DNA of 51,395 bases from Oscillospiraceae bacterium. Its GTDB lineage: Bacteria > Bacillota > Clostridia > Oscillospirales > JAKOTC01. Both the position numbers and the translations under genes were made by a program. This document shows, piece after piece, positions 48,872 to 51,395 of this stretch. The notes below the pieces were generated by a model. It had not been told where the DNA came from and made no database searches. It was given only the letters and a program-made list of their open reading frames with translations. The DNA lies in the NCBI GenBank assembly GCA_035353335.1, contig DAOPZJ010000012.1, forward strand, positions 1-51,395, given 5' to 3'. Every line of letters starts with the position of its first letter. The first letter of the stretch is position 1.

Positions 48872-49519
48872 TTGGTCCTTTTTGAAGAAAAATCCAATTA
48901 CAAAATCGATGATCTGCTCGAGATCATGCGGATTTTGCGCAGTCCCGAGGGCTGTCCGTGGGACAGGGAACAAACGCACACTACTATCAAAAAGAACATA
49001 ATCGAAGAGGCTTATGAAGCCGCGGATGCAATCGGGCAAAACGACGACGAGGCGCTGTGCGAGGAACTCGGAGACGTGCTTTTACAGATCATCTTTCACG
49101 CCCAGATGGCAAAAGAAACCGGTGAATTCGATTTTGACAAGGTCTGCGACGGAATCTGCAGGAAATTGATTTTACGCCATCCCCATGTCTTCGGCGAAGT
49201 TAAAGCCGACACGGCTGAAAAGGTCTTAGACAACTGGGCTGAGATTAAAAAAGCTGAAAAAGGACAAGCTGATACCACAGATGTGATGAACGCGGTCGCG
49301 CGTTCGCTGCCCGCATTAATGCGGGGGCAAAAGATCGCAAAAGCAGCGATAAAAGGCGAGATTTTGCAACCGACTCAAAGGCAGTCCGGTGCCGAAGATA
49401 AGATCAGCGCACTCATCTGGGAAGCGGTTCGCACCGCGGTAACCGAAAAGCTGGACGCCGAAGAAGTCTTCACCGACTTTCTCAATGACTTTATCTCTCG
49501 GGGAAGAGAAGAAGAATAA
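48872..49519 (+). CDS. mazG: MazG-type nucleoside triphosphate pyrophosphohydrolase
   Basis: A 215-residue enzyme that hydrolyses NTPs, including non-canonical ones, to NMP and pyrophosphate. The all-alpha core shows R-S-P-E-G-C-P-W-D near residue 25, E-E-A-Y-E (45-49) and E-E-L-G-D (64-68), the magnesium ligands. H-P-H-V-F-G-E and N-W-x-E-I-K-K follow. The second MazG repeat of E. coli MazG and the SAM-methylase domain fused in B. subtilis YabN are absent. The start is TTG, 6 nt after GGAGG. It lies 31 nt after the flippase gene. Confidence 0.94.
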   Translation: MVLFEEKSNYKIDDLLEIMRILRSPEGCPWDREQTHTTIKKNIIEEAYEAADAIGQNDDEALCEELGDVLLQIIFHAQMAKETGEFDFDKVCDGICRKLILRHPHVFGEVKADTAEKVLDNWAEIKKAEKGQADTTDVMNAVARSLPALMRGQKIAKAAIKGEILQPTQRQSGAEDKISALIWEAVRTAVTEKLDAEEVFTDFLNDFISRGREEE

Positions 49520-49578
49520 CGTCTATTCCCGGTGCTTTAACCGGTGAATAAATAAAAATCTATCGGGAGGAACTACAA

Positions 49579-49851
49579 ATGACAAAGCAGGAACTTATCA
49601 ATTCCATCGCCGACAAAACGGGCTTTACGAAAAAGGATTCCGACAAGGCGCTTGAGGCCTTTGTCGAGACAGTAACGGGTGCCCTGAAGACCGGCGATAA
49701 AGTCGCACTGGCGGGTTTTGGTACATTTGAAGTCAGAACCAGAAAAGCCAGAGTCGGCATCAACCCCCGCACCAAGCAGAAGATCTCGATTCCTGCCGCA
49801 AAAACCCCGGCTTTCAAAGCAGGAAAAGCGCTCAAGGACGGCGTAAAATAA
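49579..49851 (+). CDS. hup: HU-type DNA-binding protein
   Basis: A 90-residue histone-like protein. The dimerisation helices (K-Q-E-L-I-N-S-I-A) are followed by G-F-G-T-F-E-V-R and the beta-arm with R-x-G-I-N-P-R-T (residues about 58-65), which intercalates into the DNA minor groove. It has standard length and the full family pattern. GGGAGG precedes the ATG. In Firmicutes HU often sits between mazG and the S4-domain gene, as here. Confidence 0.97.
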   Translation: MTKQELINSIADKTGFTKKDSDKALEAFVETVTGALKTGDKVALAGFGTFEVRTRKARVGINPRTKQKISIPAAKTPAFKAGKALKDGVK

Positions 49852-49865
49852 CTTTTTATATGCTG

Positions 49866-49899
49866 AAGGCCGTTCCGCTTTTGAGCGGGACGGCCTTTG
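49866..49899 (+). terminator. Hairpin terminator or attenuator after hup
   Basis: AAGGCCGT-T-CCGCT pairs with AGCGG-G-ACGGCCTT around TTTG. It is followed only by TGT, so termination is probably partial and lets some transcripts reach rqcP while keeping HU levels high. Confidence 0.75.
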
Positions 49900-49923
49900 T
49901 CATAAAATCGGAAAGGATCCATT

Positions 49924-50172
49924 ATGAGATTAGACAAATACCTGAAAGTCAGTAGGTTGATCAAGCGCCGCGCTGTAGCCAATCAAGCTTGCGACGGCGG
50001 CAGGATTACCGTCAACGGGAGAACCGCAAAGGCATCATATGACGTTAAAATCGGCGATAAAATCAGTATTGAAATCGGCGAGCATGCCACGGTAGCCGAA
50101 GTGCTCTGCGTGATTGAAAATGCTCGAAAGGAACAGGCACAGGAAATGTTCCGCATTCTCGAAGAACGATAA
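49924..50172 (+). CDS. rqcP: RqcP (S4-domain, ribosome-associated quality control)
   Basis: An 82-residue S4 RNA-binding protein. M-R-L-D-K-Y-L-K-V-S-R-L-I-K-R-R is the S4 helix pair, and G-G-R-I-T-V-N-G is the RNA-contacting turn. RqcP (YabO, Hsp15-like) binds 50S-peptidyl-tRNA complexes and supports alanine tailing with RqcH. The position between hup and yabP is the classic place. GAAAGGATCC lies upstream. Confidence 0.95.
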   Translation: MRLDKYLKVSRLIKRRAVANQACDGGRITVNGRTAKASYDVKIGDKISIEIGEHATVAEVLCVIENARKEQAQEMFRILEER

Positions 50173-50188
50173 GCCGATAAAAAAGTAA

Positions 50189-50217
50189 ACATTTTTCGAA
50201 CCTCATCGGCATACCTT
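50189..50217 (+). promoter_or_regulatory. Possible sigma-E promoter of yabP-yabQ
   Basis: ACATTTT (50189-50195), a 14-nt spacer and CATACCTT (50210-50217) resemble the mother-cell sigma-E pattern. The yabP/yabQ genes are sporulation-controlled in Bacillus, which supports the idea. Confidence 0.45.
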
Positions 50218-50248
50218 TTACAAATTTGAAAGTGAAAGGAAGATCAAA

Positions 50249-50548
50249 ATGCCGATGAAATTTGAAGAACCGGTTCGGCAGCCCAAACCGCACCGCATTG
50301 TTATGGACGACCGTCATCTGTTGAGCATCACCGGGGTGCTTGACGTGGACAATTTCGACGACGGCAAAATCGAGGCAAAGACCGAGCAGGGTGATATGAT
50401 CATCGAAGGCAGCGAGTTGCACATCGTGCGTCTGATGGTCGAGAGCGGCGAACTCGTAGTTGAAGGCAATATTGGTGGTATCGCTTACATTAATGAAGCG
50501 GGTGAACAGAAAAGCAGCGGAGGATTTTTGGGACGGCTGTTTAAATGA
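50249..50548 (+). CDS. yabP: Sporulation protein YabP
   Basis: A 99-residue YabP/YqfC-family protein. It contains R-H-L-L-S-I-T-G-V-L-D-V-D-N-F-like residues (about 29-44) and T-E-Q-G-D-M-I-I-E-G-S-E-L-H-I (48-64), the family core. In Bacillus it acts in the mother cell during spore formation, upstream of YabQ. It starts after AAAGGAAGA and overlaps yabQ by 4 nt (ATGA). Confidence 0.94.
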   Translation: MPMKFEEPVRQPKPHRIVMDDRHLLSITGVLDVDNFDDGKIEAKTEQGDMIIEGSELHIVRLMVESGELVVEGNIGGIAYINEAGEQKSSGGFLGRLFK

Positions 50549-51081
50549 ATCCGATTATCAACTCCGAAGTGTCTTATGCGCTGAGCGTATTCGGGTTTTC
50601 GTGCCTGCTCGGCGTCGCTCTTTCCGTATTTTTCAGTTTTTTGAAGATTTTGCGTATAGTCATTAGATTTAATACAGTCGTGATTGCCATTCAGGATTTT
50701 GTATTCTGGTTTTTGAGCGGGATGGCGGTTTTCATGTTTGCGATTTGGCAAAACGACGGCATCGTGCGGGGTTATGTTTTAATCGGCGCTTTGATCGGTG
50801 CATTGGTTTATTATCTGACAATCGGCGATATCCTGACAAATTCTACGGCTGCAATCGCCGGATTTTTTAGACGTATATCGGATAAAATACAGAAGGACCT
50901 GCATCAAAAATCAGAGGCAGCAAAGCGGAAACGGAATGCGGTAAAATTACGCAGAAAGCATGAAAAGGCACAAGCCCGTCTAAAAAGAGAGACCGAACGG
51001 GTAAAAAGACCTAAAAAATTGAAAAAACCGCGCAAAAAAAAGGATAAAACTCTTGAATTCGAATCAAACGGTGTTGTATAA
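50545..51081 (+). CDS. yabQ: Spore cortex biosynthesis protein YabQ
   Basis: A 178-residue membrane protein with about four hydrophobic segments (residues 10-100) followed by a long, strongly basic tail (K-R-K-R-N-A-V-K-L-R-R-K and K-K-P-R-K-K-K). The L-R-I-V-I-R-F-N-T and Q-D-F-V-F-W pieces are typical of YabQ. YabQ is needed for spore cortex formation. The gene is translationally coupled to yabP. Confidence 0.93.
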   Translation: MNPIINSEVSYALSVFGFSCLLGVALSVFFSFLKILRIVIRFNTVVIAIQDFVFWFLSGMAVFMFAIWQNDGIVRGYVLIGALIGALVYYLTIGDILTNSTAAIAGFFRRISDKIQKDLHQKSEAAKRKRNAVKLRRKHEKAQARLKRETERVKRPKKLKKPRKKKDKTLEFESNGVV

Positions 51082-51134
51082 TTTACAAGGATATTTGTGC
51101 CCTTGGTATCTGAATCCAAAGCGAGGTGAATCGG

Positions 51135-51395
51135 TTGAAAAGCGCAAATATAATAAAGAAAAAGAATAATAAGTTTCTTTGGCGCGGGCTTTTTTTGCTT
51201 GCTGTGGTCTATGTGATCGTCTCCGTAATCAGCCTGCGGCTGCAAATCAACGAGGCCCAACAGAAGCTGACGCTTTTGACCGAACAACTCAAGCAGCAGG
51301 AGATGCAGAATTCCAAACTTGACGATTTGCTCGCTGCCGATGAACAGCAGCAGATTGAGCAAACCGCAAGGGATAAACTCGGGCTCGTTTATCCG
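51135..51395 (+). CDS. divIC: DivIC/FtsB-type septum formation protein (partial)
   Basis: An incomplete frame of 87 codons cut by the right window edge. The TTG start lies 5 nt after GAGGTGA. The product has a basic N-terminus, one membrane segment (about residues 16-34), then a coiled coil rich in Gln/Leu (Q-Q-K-L-T-L-L-T-E-Q-L-K-Q-Q) and the family end A-R-D-K-L-G-L-V-Y-P. FtsB/DivIC proteins join the divisome at the septum with FtsL. Its place after yabQ is the conserved one. Confidence 0.93.
   Translation, partial: MKSANIIKKKNNKFLWRGLFLLAVVYVIVSVISLRLQINEAQQKLTLLTEQLKQQEMQNSKLDDLLAADEQQQIEQTARDKLGLVYP

Noticed and set aside
1..51395. CRISPR arrays, insertion sequences, prophage genes, rRNA
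   Set aside because: No regular repeat-spacer series, transposase, integrase, phage structural gene or rRNA-like segment was recognised on reading both strands.

Overview
The window reads as a chromosomal segment of an endospore-forming member of the Firmicutes (class Clostridia), probably uncultured or poorly studied. The evidence is the run spoVB-like / mazG / hup / rqcP / yabP / yabQ / divIC at the right end, which is a conserved Firmicutes order, together with a ytvI-type gene, strong AGGAGG-type ribosome binding sites, textbook sigma-A promoters with 17-nt spacers, and many lipoproteins with a signal peptide and lipobox. TTG and GTG starts are frequent and often sit exactly 5 nt after a GGTGA motif. 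No phage, transposase, CRISPR array or rRNA was seen. The only RNA gene recognised with confidence is a tRNA-Ser(GGA).

Left part (1-9.8 kb, mostly minus strand): the tail of an alkaline-phosphatase-superfamily gene and its terminator, a YozG-type regulator paired with a DUF2975 membrane protein, two small membrane proteins, and a complete oligopeptide ABC importer (oppA-B-C-D-F). The importer has an unusually long binding protein and an OppC with an extracytoplasmic insert of about 300 residues. A 32-nt stem-loop between oppA and oppB probably sets differential expression.

9.8-13.8 kb (plus strand): a heterodimeric ABC exporter under a near-perfect promoter, followed by a 67-codon gene of unknown function that ends in a strong terminator.

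13.8-22.7 kb (minus strand): a DapA-like aldolase, two tandem paralogous lipoproteins with near-identical C-terminal domains behind a palindrome-covered promoter, an SRAP (YedK-type) plus DinB pair for DNA damage handling, and a set of small accessory enzymes (YhfC-type membrane protease, cupin, methyltransferase, double GNAT).

22.7-29.6 kb: an unusual cluster of a GHL6-type glycosidase-like protein and three divergent URO-D-fold proteins, a CPBP membrane protease and a small membrane protein. This looks like an undescribed catabolic or methyl-transfer module. The three URO-D paralogues differ at the position where known family members carry metal-binding or catalytic residues.

29.6-32.6 kb: a short stand-alone minus-strand transcription unit (promoter, perfect Shine-Dalgarno, 12-codon ORF, terminator), tRNA-Ser, and the paired radical-SAM genes of the TIGR03936/TIGR03960 type. 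A divergent regulatory region rich in inverted and direct repeats separates them from a plus-strand group of a class A penicillin-binding protein, an orphan peptide-binding lipoprotein and recG.

38.6-46.8 kb (minus strand): a frameshifted GNAT gene, then a probable operon of a Gfo/Idh/MocA oxidoreductase, ytvI, mtaB and purL (fused PurL-PurQ) behind a promoter with a perfect operator-like palindrome.

46.9 kb to the end (plus strand): the conserved sporulation and division run, with divIC cut by the window edge. All functional names rest on sequence motifs and remembered family features; no search was run.
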